34,064 bases of DNA from a virus: IMG/VR virus record IMGVR_UViG_3300036893_000043, positions 1 through 34,064 of that record, one strand, 5' to 3'. Shown here piece by piece: positions 12,226-19,614 of the stretch; position 1 is the stretch's first letter; each line of letters opens with the position of its first letter. The notes below the pieces were generated by a model that was not told the origin of the DNA, made no database searches, and saw nothing but the letters and a program-made list of their open reading frames with translations. Both the position numbers and the translations under genes were made by a program.

Positions 12226-12298
12226 GGGCCATTAGCATAACGGTAATGCAGCGGACTTAGTAACTCCGCGTATCCTTGTTCGACTCAGGGATGGCTCA
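12226..12298 (+). tRNA. tRNA-like gene with enlarged anticodon arm
   Basis: The cloverleaf can be folded by eye: acceptor GGGCCAT (12226-12232) pairs with ATGGCTC (12291-12297, one G-T); D arm GCAT-AACGGTA-ATGC (12235-12249); T arm CCTTG-TTCGACT-CAGGG (12274-12290); discriminator A at 12298, no encoded CCA. The anticodon arm is 19 nt instead of 17: GCGGA (12251-12255) pairs with TCCGC (12265-12269) and leaves a 9-base loop CTTAGTAAC. If an extra C-C mismatch closes the stem, the loop is TTAGTAA and the anticodon AGT (Thr), which fits A37. The identity is therefore uncertain. It sits directly behind terL. Confidence 0.75.
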
Positions 12299-12305
12299 CT
12301 TCATT

Positions 12306-12325
12306 TGGGCATCCCGACAAGGATG
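12306..12325 (+). promoter_or_regulatory. Intergenic repeat element, copy 1
   Basis: TGGGCATCCCGACAAGGATG. It is almost the same as 25295-25314 (17 of 20) and 31034-31053 (18 of 20). CATCC and GGATG can pair around the loop CGACAA. The AAGGA in the 3' arm is the ribosome binding site of the gene at 12329, so the hairpin would cover it. Confidence 0.6.
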
Positions 12326-12328
12326 ACC

Positions 12329-12547
12329 ATGAAGCTATCCTTTCTAAAATCTAAACGTTGGCCGCGCGTTGCTCCTCAGCAGCCCGATGAGAAATCTATT
12401 GGGTTAAGCCCGGACGATGCTCTATCAGATCACTGCATTTCTGAACTCATGGAAGCGGTCATAGATAAAAACGTCATGAAATTCAGACAAGCTGTCGAGG
12501 CATTGACTCTGGCTATGTTTGAAGAAGAGGAACCCGATGCCACTTGA
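12329..12547 (+). CDS. Small phage protein of unknown function (72 aa)
   Basis: ATG 12329 has AAGGA 5 nt upstream, so it is preferred over the earlier in-frame TTG at 12305 and ATG at 12323. The product begins MKLSFLKSKRWPRVAPQQPD and ends in a helical acidic part (DHCISELMEAVIDKNVMKFR then AVEALTLAMFEEEEP). This helical part is similar to the C-terminal region of the next gene product, suggesting an old duplication. It is probably a minor head-assembly or accessory factor by position only. Confidence 0.68.
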   Translation: MKLSFLKSKRWPRVAPQQPDEKSIGLSPDDALSDHCISELMEAVIDKNVMKFRQAVEALTLAMFEEEEPDAT

Positions 12548-12839
12548 ACACGCTAAGTCAAAAGCTGCGTTTTCTCACAATATCAAAGCCGAAATGAATG
12601 CCGGTAAACCACAGAAGCAGGCCGTGGCGATAGCGTTTAGCGAGAAAAGGAATGCTGAACATATGGCTGAAGGCGGCGAAGTAGATTCTGACCACGAAGC
12701 GCTCATGGATCACGTGGCGCTAGAATGCATGAATGCTCTGGAAATGAAGGACAAGGAAGGCTTTCGAGACGCCTTCCACGTTCTAGTAGCTGACATATTG
12801 AATAAACTATCCGACGAAATGGAAAGCAAAGAGGACTAA
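12537..12839 (+). CDS. Phage protein with K-Q-A-x-A-I-A motif (100 aa)
   Basis: ATG 12537 has GAGGAA 6 nt upstream. Residues 1-35 (HAKSKAAFSHNIKAEMNAGK, PQKQAVAIAFSEKR) carry the F-x-x-N-(I/V)-x-x-E-(M/L)-x-x-GKPxKQAxAIAxxxxR pattern of a very common small phage protein family, of unknown role, usually between terminase and portal. Residues 50-95 (DHVALECMNALEMKDKEGFR) match the C-terminal half of the preceding protein. It overlaps that gene by 11 nt. Confidence 0.75.
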   Translation: MPLEHAKSKAAFSHNIKAEMNAGKPQKQAVAIAFSEKRNAEHMAEGGEVDSDHEALMDHVALECMNALEMKDKEGFRDAFHVLVADILNKLSDEMESKED

Positions 12840-12840
12840 T

Positions 12841-13359
12841 ATGTTTTCAGCGAGTGAACTCTCCAAAATTATCCGCGCCAAGAAGAAAATGATCAAGAAT
12901 GCCGAGCCTGGCATTGTCGACACGTCTCCTGTGCCAGACATGAACGCACAAGACGTTTGGGACATGGAAAAGAAGGGCCAGATTGAGGATACGGTCGACG
13001 CTGACCCAAAGATCAATGCCGATGAGACGGCGATGAATGAGGATTATGTCCAAAAGCCCATGAGCAAAGAACCCATGGCAAGCAAGGTCAATCCCGCTGA
13101 CCATGGCAAGATGGCTTATGGCGGGATGGTGGAACCTAATCCGGATCCATCTCTTGATGAGCCCATGGATGCTCGGCAGACCGGCGGCAGTGCTGGGATT
13201 AAGTCAGAGATGGCCCGAAGATTCGATAATAAGCCTAGCATCGGTGTTGGCGAAATGGGCGGCGATCCTGACATGAGCAATACCGGAGACGGCGAAGCTG
13301 CTCGAAGGATTAAAATGCGCAAGATGCGCCTCGACTCTTATCTCGATTCTTTGATGTAA
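12841..13359 (+). CDS. Phage protein of unknown function, disordered (172 aa)
   Basis: It starts directly after the preceding stop. The sequence is polar, with many Met, Asp, Pro and Gly: a basic N-terminal helix (MFSASELSKIIRAKKKMIKN), a disordered middle containing DADPKINADETAMNEDYV and GGMVEPNPDPSL, and a basic C-terminal helix (GEAARRIKMRKMRLDSYLDS). Such proteins precede the portal in several short-tailed phages, and the composition suggests a flexible scaffold or chaperone. No enzyme motif is present. Confidence 0.68.
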   Translation: MFSASELSKIIRAKKKMIKNAEPGIVDTSPVPDMNAQDVWDMEKKGQIEDTVDADPKINADETAMNEDYVQKPMSKEPMASKVNPADHGKMAYGGMVEPNPDPSLDEPMDARQTGGSAGIKSEMARRFDNKPSIGVGEMGGDPDMSNTGDGEAARRIKMRKMRLDSYLDSLM

Positions 13360-13360
13360 A

Positions 13361-13642
13361 ATGACGTCAAAAGAACTCAAAGCCATGGCCGAGATCATGC
13401 GAGCCAATGGCATCACTTATCTCAAGACCGAGAAGATCACGCTCAAAATGTTCCACGTGGAACCTGTGCCAAAAGTAGCCACTATTGCCAAATCTGACAA
13501 TCCAGTCACGATAACGCCCGAAGAAGAAGCCGAGATCAAACATAAGGTCGAAGAGATGACCAGTCTGATGAAGCTCGGGGATATGGAGCTGGCTGAGCGG
13601 TTATTCCCGGATCTTACGCAAGAAGCTGAGGTTGACGTATGA
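13361..13642 (+). CDS. Small protein of unknown function (93 aa)
   Basis: It starts one base after the previous stop. The N terminus MTSKELKAMAEIMRANGITY followed by KTEKITLKMF matches a common small phage protein of the head-gene region in which a short helix precedes a beta strand. The C terminus is a Glu-rich helix (PEEEAEIKHKVEEMTSLMKL). Its stop overlaps the portal ATG by 4 nt (ATGA), so the two may be co-translated and perhaps interact. Confidence 0.68.
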   Translation: MTSKELKAMAEIMRANGITYLKTEKITLKMFHVEPVPKVATIAKSDNPVTITPEEEAEIKHKVEEMTSLMKLGDMELAERLFPDLTQEAEVDV

Positions 13643-15546
13643 GTTATACCGTTGAACCGGTCGACGTTACCAAGACGCCCAAAGAGCGTGAGATTGATCC
13701 TAGATCTAAGAAGAAGAAAGAAACTTATACCGCCTATAAGTGGTGGTTAGCTCAAAACGATAAGGATCTCTGTGATCAGCTTTTATCGACTACTGAGTTT
13801 CTTAAAAGACAGAATCAAATGCGCGTTCGGCAGGCGAGCGTCTTTACCCGTCTTTTCAGCGGAAAGCCACTTTACAACTACCTGGCCTCCAACGCGACTC
13901 TCGACAATTCGAATCAACTCCCCATCGGACGACCCACAGCAAATGTCACTTATTCGTGCATCGATACAATCGTATCTCGAATATCTCAAGATAGACCGAA
14001 ACCAACGTTTCTCACGGATGCCGGGCACTACAAAGAACGCAGACTAGCGAAAGAAGCTAATCAGTTCATCTTCGGCGAGTTGTACCGAACCAAAGCATAT
14101 GACCTAGGAGCGTTCCAACTCAGAGACGCATGTGTTCTGGGTAACGGATTCATCAAAGTATTCAGAAAAGACCAAAAAGTTTCTCTTGAGCGAACATTAG
14201 AGACTGAGCTTCTCACCGATTATAACGACGCTTATTATGGGAACCCGAGACAGCTTATCCAAATGAAGCTAGTCGATAGATCCGTATTCCAGGAACTCTT
14301 TCCAGATAAGTTCGATATGATCGCATCAGCGACGCATGGGAACGTAGACAATACGCCAAAATCTACAGAAACCATTGCCGATCAATTCATTATCGCAGAA
14401 GGCTGGCATCTCCCATCTGGGGATATGGCTACAGACGGCAGACATTCAATCGTTTGTTCTGCGGGGACAATTGCGGACGAAGTATTTAAAAAGCACAAAT
14501 TCCCATTCGCAAAAGTTGGTTATAATCCAAACGTCGTAGGGTTCTTTGCACAAGGTTTAGCTGAAATCCTGATGCCGACCCAGATGGAGCTCTATCGCAC
14601 CCTGATCGTTGCCTCTCAGAATATTGAGCTGATGGGCGTCCCCCGGGTGCTCGTTGAAGAGATGTCCAAGATCCTAGAGACCTCTTTCAATAACCGAATC
14701 GGTTCGATCATCAAGTATCGAAATACCGCGCCAGAGTTCGTCAATGCGCAGGCGAATAATCCTGAGATCTATTCCTACATTCAATGGTTGATTCAAAACG
14801 CTTATCAGATGAGCGGGATTTCAGCATTGTCAGCTGGGGGTGAGAAACCTGCAGGGCTAAACTCGGGCGAATCCATTCGTGAATTCGATGGACTCCAACA
14901 AGACCGGTTTGCAGCTTTGGCTAAGCGCTATCAAAATGTTTACCCAGACCTGTCCTATCTGATGCTCGATGAGGCTCAAGAGATCGTTGAAGAGACCGGC
15001 AAATACACTACTGTATTCCCAGGAAAAGACGGTACGAGAGAAGTCGATTTCAAACAGATTGGTCTGTTGAAAGATACTTACGTTATCCAGTGCTATGAAG
15101 AGTCGTCTCTTCCCAAGGACCCTGCCGGAAGACAATCCAAACTATCTGAAATGCTTGCAGCGGGTGAGATCAGCCAATCCGAATTTAGAAGGCTCTCAAA
15201 CTTCCCAGATCTCGAGCAGTCAGACCAGCTAGCGGCTGCTCTTGAGGAACGGATCTTGAGTAATCTTGATTCGATCATCGACGGGGAAAAGTACAAAGCC
15301 CCAGACGCATTCATTCTTGATCCAACCGACCTAGCTACAACTCTAACGGTCAACTATATCAATAAGTATGCAGTGACCGATATTGAGAAAAGTAAAATGG
15401 AGAAGCTTTATAATTACTTCTCCCAGGTCCAAACATTGAAAGCCAAAGCTGCTCCTCCACCGCAACCGCAAAGCCCCGCACAAGGACAATTGCCAGTCCA
15501 GCCACCTAATCCCTCCATTGCGCCAACGAGTGGCGCTCAAGTTTGA
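13639..15546 (+). CDS. Portal protein
   Basis: A 635-residue protein. The N-terminal helical part has YTAYKWWLAQNDKDLCDQLL and FTRLFSGKPLYNYLASN, and the core has RPTANVTYSCIDTIVSRISQ then DRPKPTFLTDAG, typical of portals of short-tailed phages. A long helix-rich crown/barrel region follows, and the last 45 residues are Pro/Gln-rich. Portals form a dodecameric ring at one capsid vertex, act as the docking site for the terminase and nucleate head assembly. Position between terminase and scaffold/capsid agrees. A portal of this size with a long C-terminal extension is nearer the P22/T7-like types than HK97. Confidence 0.88.
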   Translation: MSYTVEPVDVTKTPKEREIDPRSKKKKETYTAYKWWLAQNDKDLCDQLLSTTEFLKRQNQMRVRQASVFTRLFSGKPLYNYLASNATLDNSNQLPIGRPTANVTYSCIDTIVSRISQDRPKPTFLTDAGHYKERRLAKEANQFIFGELYRTKAYDLGAFQLRDACVLGNGFIKVFRKDQKVSLERTLETELLTDYNDAYYGNPRQLIQMKLVDRSVFQELFPDKFDMIASATHGNVDNTPKSTETIADQFIIAEGWHLPSGDMATDGRHSIVCSAGTIADEVFKKHKFPFAKVGYNPNVVGFFAQGLAEILMPTQMELYRTLIVASQNIELMGVPRVLVEEMSKILETSFNNRIGSIIKYRNTAPEFVNAQANNPEIYSYIQWLIQNAYQMSGISALSAGGEKPAGLNSGESIREFDGLQQDRFAALAKRYQNVYPDLSYLMLDEAQEIVEETGKYTTVFPGKDGTREVDFKQIGLLKDTYVIQCYEESSLPKDPAGRQSKLSEMLAAGEISQSEFRRLSNFPDLEQSDQLAAALEERILSNLDSIIDGEKYKAPDAFILDPTDLATTLTVNYINKYAVTDIEKSKMEKLYNYFSQVQTLKAKAAPPPQPQSPAQGQLPVQPPNPSIAPTSGAQV

Positions 15547-15591
15547 AGTCGAACGTCTGCAGAACCAAAACAAAAAGAAGGAACTTAAATC

Positions 15592-16527
15592 ATGGCGTAC
15601 ACACGCGAATCTATTGCAGAACCCACCACAGCAGTACCCACCGCAATCCCAGCAGTAATGAGAGACCCAGTCAGTATTGATCCCTATGCTCATTCCAAGG
15701 CTAGGGAAACCAAACTCAGCTCAATTGGGCAAACAAACAAGATTAACGAGAGCCAGCCTGTAGAAACAAAGGCACCTGCAGAATCAGTAACTCTCTCGCC
15801 GCAAGTGGCTGCGCTTGCCCGAAAAGAACAAAAATATCGTCAGGACCAAGAAAAACTCAAAGCCGACCGAGAGGCGCTATCTGCCGAAAAAGCGAAGCTC
15901 GCCCAGCTCGAGGAACTCCAGACTAAGCTTGCAGCCAAAGACTATTCGGGTCTTGAAGATAAAATCGATTACGAAGCCTACACGCAATATCTGCTGAACA
16001 AACAGCAAAGCACTGATCCCAAGGATGTGGCTCTTAAGGAACTCAAGGATGAGGTCACCGGAATTAAGAAGGCTAATCAGGAGTATCAGGAAAAACAATT
16101 CGAAGCCGCTGTCAATGAACGGAAGCTTGCATCGGCTAAATTGCTCGCCACTGATCCCAAGCTAAGCGCGTTTCAAACCAAAGTTGAGAAAGCGAATCCT
16201 GCTGTAAAACTGCCGGATGTGATTACTCAACACATTTTGGATACTTGGGAACATGAATCCGAAGAACTGAGCGTAGAGCAAGCGACTCAAGAAGTTCAGA
16301 ACGCAATCACAGAAAAAGCAAAGGCATGGGCCTCTGTACTTGATGAAGAACCCAGGGAAGAGAAGAAACAATTACCCCCACTCAAGCAAGGCTTGAAAAC
16401 AATCACTAACCAAGTAACTGCGGGCGAACTTACGAGAGCGCCCAAGAGCTATCAGAATATGTCCGACTCTGAACGTTGGGCTGAGGCCAGGCGCCGAGCT
16501 GAAGCGAAGTTACAACAAAAAGGGTAA
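15592..16527 (+). CDS. Scaffolding-like coiled-coil protein
   Basis: AGAAGGAAC lies 6 nt before ATG 15592. The 311-residue product has a disordered Pro/Thr-rich N terminus, then a long coiled coil (ARKEQKYRQDQEKLKADREA and LSAEKAKLAQLEELQTKLAA, about 82-125), a second helical region, and a basic C-terminal helix (SERWAEARRRAEAKLQQKG). That plan, helical and lacking Cys, with a basic C-terminal capsid-binding helix, and its place between portal and capsid are the usual marks of internal scaffolding proteins, which organise the prohead and then leave. No protease motif is visible. Confidence 0.75.
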   Translation: MAYTRESIAEPTTAVPTAIPAVMRDPVSIDPYAHSKARETKLSSIGQTNKINESQPVETKAPAESVTLSPQVAALARKEQKYRQDQEKLKADREALSAEKAKLAQLEELQTKLAAKDYSGLEDKIDYEAYTQYLLNKQQSTDPKDVALKELKDEVTGIKKANQEYQEKQFEAAVNERKLASAKLLATDPKLSAFQTKVEKANPAVKLPDVITQHILDTWEHESEELSVEQATQEVQNAITEKAKAWASVLDEEPREEKKQLPPLKQGLKTITNQVTAGELTRAPKSYQNMSDSERWAEARRRAEAKLQQKG

Positions 16528-16533
16528 ACTCAA

Positions 16534-17883
16534 ATGGGTACTCCAGCAAACACCAGTACTGCATATTCCAATGCGGTAACTAACGTTGCTACGCTCAAGG
16601 AATTGTATTCCGACGACGCGTGGGTAATGCGAGATCTAGTTTTTAACCGCAATCCAGCATTGGCTCTCATCGATAAGGATGAGACCGAAATGGGCCTCGG
16701 TGGTAAGTACTTCCCAATTCCAGTGCTCTATGACACCGGTGCGGGTCGTTCTGCCAACTTCGGAAACGCTCAAAGCTATCAGACGGCACCTCAGACGATC
16801 GAATTCCAGGTCACTCGAGTCACCAACTATAGCTTGGCAACTCTGACTGGCGATTTCTTGAGAGCTTCTGCTCAAAACATCGGCTCTTTCATGCCCGGTG
16901 CTGAGCTGAACGTGAAATCGGCATTCCAATCGATCGGTAATGACCTTGCACACGACATTTTCAGCGATGGATCTGGCGTGCGCGGTACTTATGGATTGAG
17001 CGGCGGTGCTGGTTCGATCTCCTCAGGCGTGATCACTCTTGATTCGCTATCTCAGGTCTATCAATTCGGCGTCGGGATGGCTCTTGTGAGCTATTCTGTC
17101 TCTGGATTAACCCCAACCCAAAGCACTTCTGCGGCTCTTGGATATGTGATCGCAGTAGATACGTCTGCTGGAACGGTCACGGTATCTGCAACTGCAGGCG
17201 GCGCGGCTGGAACTCCTACTAATTGGTCTACTTCGTTTCCATATCTGGCTCAGGTCGGCGATGTGAACTTCGTATCCAATGGTTTGGCTTCTGCAAACAT
17301 GCTTAAGATTGCGGGTTTCGCAGCTTGGGTGCCCCTCACTGCACCAGGTGGTTCGGATCTGTTCTTCGGTGTGAACCGAAGCGTATCTCCAACCAAACTT
17401 GCGGGTCTTCGTTTCACGGGTTCGAATGAAAGCATCCAAGATGCGCTTATCGATGCTGTGAATCAGTTGGCAGCAAACGGCTCTGAAGCTGGCGATCCGG
17501 ATTTCATTTTCATCAATCCGGTTTCCTACCAGACTCTGGTTAAGCAGCTCACCAGCCAGGGCGTCTATCAGATGATCAAAGCGAAGATCAATGAAGACGT
17601 TTCGATCTCGTTCAAAGCGTTGGTTCTGCCAACTGCTAACGGTGAGATCGCGATTCTTCAGGATCGTAACTGCCAGAGCCAGTTGGCTTGGATCATCACT
17701 CTGAAAACTTGGAAGCTCAGGACTTTGGGTAAGTGCCCGCAATTCTTGACTTATCCGGGCTTTTATGACCAATTAGGAATTCCGGTTCCTGGGTCTGATG
17801 CCATCCAATTGCAGATCGGTTACTATGGCAACCTAACTTGCAATGCCCCCGGCGCTAACGCTAACGTGACCCTACCGCAATAA
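16534..17883 (+). CDS. Major capsid protein (HK97 fold, inferred)
   Basis: A 449-residue Ala/Ser/Gly-rich protein. N-terminal TLKELYSDDAWVMRDLVFNR and NPALALIDKDETEMGLGGKY, then IEFQVTRVTNYSLATLTGDF, correspond to the N-arm and E-loop region of HK97-fold capsids of this kind; a Gly/Ala/Ser/Thr insertion (about 140-260) may be an outer domain. The C-terminal third ends in short beta segments (IPVPGSDAIQLQIGYYGNLT). Position after the scaffold and the strong terminator just after the gene are typical of the most abundant virion protein. The fold is inferred from context and composition. Confidence 0.85.
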   Translation: MGTPANTSTAYSNAVTNVATLKELYSDDAWVMRDLVFNRNPALALIDKDETEMGLGGKYFPIPVLYDTGAGRSANFGNAQSYQTAPQTIEFQVTRVTNYSLATLTGDFLRASAQNIGSFMPGAELNVKSAFQSIGNDLAHDIFSDGSGVRGTYGLSGGAGSISSGVITLDSLSQVYQFGVGMALVSYSVSGLTPTQSTSAALGYVIAVDTSAGTVTVSATAGGAAGTPTNWSTSFPYLAQVGDVNFVSNGLASANMLKIAGFAAWVPLTAPGGSDLFFGVNRSVSPTKLAGLRFTGSNESIQDALIDAVNQLAANGSEAGDPDFIFINPVSYQTLVKQLTSQGVYQMIKAKINEDVSISFKALVLPTANGEIAILQDRNCQSQLAWIITLKTWKLRTLGKCPQFLTYPGFYDQLGIPVPGSDAIQLQIGYYGNLTCNAPGANANVTLPQ

Positions 17884-17915
17884 CCAGGTAGACAAGTTGT
17901 TGATATTATTGAATT

Positions 17916-17944
17916 GGGTCGGGCAGAAATGTCCGGCCCTTTTT
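17916..17944 (+). terminator. Strong intrinsic terminator after the capsid gene
   Basis: GGGTCGGGCA (17916-17925) and TGTCCGGCCC (17930-17939) form a 10-bp stem (with G-T pairs) closed by a GAAA tetraloop, followed by TTTTT at 17940-17944. It ends the capsid transcript before the accessory island. Confidence 0.92.
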
Positions 17945-17991
17945 ATTGCCCATTCCAGGATATTACTGTATATTCTTTATAAGAGGTTTTT

Positions 17992-18456
17992 ATGAAGAAA
18001 TGTAATGTGTGCAACGAAGAAAAGGATCTTGGCGGGTTCTATAAAGAGGCCCAAAACCCGGATGGGGTTAGCCATCGGTGCAAAGAATGCAAAAACAAAT
18101 CGACTGCCGAATGGAGAAATAGAAACAAGAAAGAATGGAATGCCTACATGCGAAAGCATCGGGCTGAACATCCTCTTTCTGAAAAAGCAAAAAGACAGCA
18201 AAGGAATAGACTTCTTAAGGTCAGATACGGGATTGATAATGACGAATACGAAGCAATGCTAGAAAGGCAACATCTCGCCTGCGCCTTATGCTATAAACAC
18301 AAAACAGTCTACAATAGAAACTTCTCCATAGATCACGATCATATTACTGGAAAGGTCCGCGCATTACTCTGCGGAGGGTGTAATGCGGCAATCGCCATTC
18401 TCGATGACCCGATCAAACTTGCGAAAGCCCAAGCCTACCTAGCCAAGTACAAGTAA
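17992..18456 (+). CDS. Endonuclease VII-family HNH nuclease
   Basis: A 154-residue protein. The N-terminal zinc ribbon has C4-x2-C7 and C30-x2-C33, a linker rich in Lys/Arg follows, and residues 75-150 are the endonuclease VII-type HNH domain: LKVRYGIDNDEYEAMLERQ, CALC (97-100), DHDHITGKVRALLCGGCN (114-131), then LAKAQAYLAKY. This free-standing nuclease type occurs in phages as homing-like inserts and, less often, as resolvase. Its place behind a terminator, with its own AAGAGG site, and its tail-to-tail arrangement with the next gene suggest an accessory insertion. The expected HNH metal ligands are present. Confidence 0.88.
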   Translation: MKKCNVCNEEKDLGGFYKEAQNPDGVSHRCKECKNKSTAEWRNRNKKEWNAYMRKHRAEHPLSEKAKRQQRNRLLKVRYGIDNDEYEAMLERQHLACALCYKHKTVYNRNFSIDHDHITGKVRALLCGGCNAAIAILDDPIKLAKAQAYLAKYK

Positions 18457-18457
18457 A

Positions 18458-19495
18458 CTATTTCAACAATCTCACCGCAGCTTCAAACACATATTCCGGA
18501 TCAATGTCATCCATACATTTCGGGCTTTTGTATCCCAAAACACATTTCTCCATCCAATTCTCTTTAATCCAGTAGCACGCGCCTTCGCACGCCTTTGATT
18601 TCAGATTTACATTCTGTGTATATCCATAAAAATAATCAGGAGTGGGCCCGAACATCACTACACATGGCACTGACATCTTGGTCGCGGCATGAACTAATCC
18701 TGAGTCCCCATCGATATGAAGCCTGGAATGTTTCAACCATTCAAACGCTCCGGTTATAGTGGTCTTATTCAATAAACACTGATCAACGCCATCAATAGGG
18801 CGACCATTTTTGCTACCTAATTGGATAATTTTATATTGTGGAAATTGATATTTCAGAGCTTTAACCAAGGTAACCCAACTATCTAAAGGCCATTGTTTCG
18901 TAGATCTTGGTCCTTCTATTTGCATACCGGCATCGTAGCCGTCATGAATGGTAATATAATCAGCTGGCTGATCGCGCGGCCAATATTCATATTTTCTGTA
19001 TCCCCATCCCATGGCGAAATCTGCAAAAGATCTGCGATCGATCCCGAAGTCTCTAGAAAATCTAGCTAACAGCGAATCATAAAGAGGCGACTTGTAGGAA
19101 AGTCTATGGGTATCCTTGTTGGATCTCATGGATGTGCATTGTTCCTCGAAAAGAAGTTTATGCTCTGGGATCAAAAACCCACTGAACCCCTCTGTGAACT
19201 TAAAACGAAAGACCGTGTTAAAGTCGATATGCCAATCGTAAGGATGTAAATCGGTAGAAACTGGTATGTCCGGATAGAAATATCGGAAAGCCTGGATGTG
19301 TTTTGTGTAAACTAAAACTGGGTATTTTTCTAAAAGAAACTTTACCGTTTGACCATCCATGATGACATCGCCGATCCCTCCAGTCAGTACGATGGGGATA
19401 AATGATGGAGAACTGCGCGTTTCAAATGAAACATGGGCAATCTCATTGTTTTTTTCTTCTAAGAGGAAATTGAGATCTTTTTCATACATGGTCAT
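18458..19495 (-). CDS. GT9-type (heptosyltransferase-like) glycosyltransferase
   Basis: Reverse-oriented 345-residue protein beginning MTMYEKDLNFLLEEKNNEIA. The N-terminal VLTGGIGDVIMDG (about 37-49) is the glycine-rich GT9 phosphate/nucleotide loop. The C-terminal IDGDSGLVHAATKMSVPCVV and MFGPTPDYFYGY (about 261-291) is the ADP-heptose-type donor-binding region (DSG...HxA...VPxVxxFGPT). A Cys-containing segment follows (KACEGACYW, EKCVLGY). GT9 enzymes transfer sugars onto LPS; phage copies probably alter host surface sugars, for example to block superinfection, or modify a virion component. ATG 19489 is an alternative start. It is the only minus-strand gene in the late arm. Confidence 0.85.
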   Translation of the reverse strand: MTMYEKDLNFLLEEKNNEIAHVSFETRSSPSFIPIVLTGGIGDVIMDGQTVKFLLEKYPVLVYTKHIQAFRYFYPDIPVSTDLHPYDWHIDFNTVFRFKFTEGFSGFLIPEHKLLFEEQCTSMRSNKDTHRLSYKSPLYDSLLARFSRDFGIDRRSFADFAMGWGYRKYEYWPRDQPADYITIHDGYDAGMQIEGPRSTKQWPLDSWVTLVKALKYQFPQYKIIQLGSKNGRPIDGVDQCLLNKTTITGAFEWLKHSRLHIDGDSGLVHAATKMSVPCVVMFGPTPDYFYGYTQNVNLKSKACEGACYWIKENWMEKCVLGYKSPKCMDDIDPEYVFEAAVRLLK

Positions 19496-19502
19496 TGCCT
19501 AT

Positions 19503-19515
19503 CGCCCATTGGGCG
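19503..19515. promoter_or_regulatory. Palindrome in the divergent promoter gap
   Basis: CGCCCA (19503-19508) and TGGGCG (19510-19515) form a 13-bp palindrome with one central base, lying 7 bp before the glycosyltransferase start in a divergent gap. It is an operator-type candidate. Its right half starts the weakly similar fourth copy of the late repeat element (19511-19530). Confidence 0.4.
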
Positions 19516-19547
19516 TATCAACAAGATCAGAGTAGACCTTCTATTCG

Positions 19548-19585
19548 CGTTCCCTAGACTAGTAGCCCTCGGCACTCTAGGAACG
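19548..19585 (+). promoter_or_regulatory. Long hairpin upstream of structural gene
   Basis: CGTTCCCTAGA (19548-19558) pairs with TCTAGGAACG (19576-19585) as a 10-bp stem with one bulged C and a 17-nt loop. There is no T-tract after it, so it is probably an RNA leader structure rather than a terminator. The next gene starts 30 nt further on. Confidence 0.5.
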
Positions 19586-19614
19586 ATAAAAGCACGGGGG
19601 CTTGGGGTCTATTT

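Noticed and set aside
12226-12298. tRNA fragment as a phage attachment site
   Set aside because: There is no integrase in the genome, and the sequence is a complete cloverleaf rather than a 3' tRNA fragment.
17107-17772. Minus-strand ORF of 221 codons inside the capsid gene
   Set aside because: It is a shadow of a high-scoring sense gene; its translation is Arg/Ser-rich and lacks a plausible ribosome binding site or family pattern.
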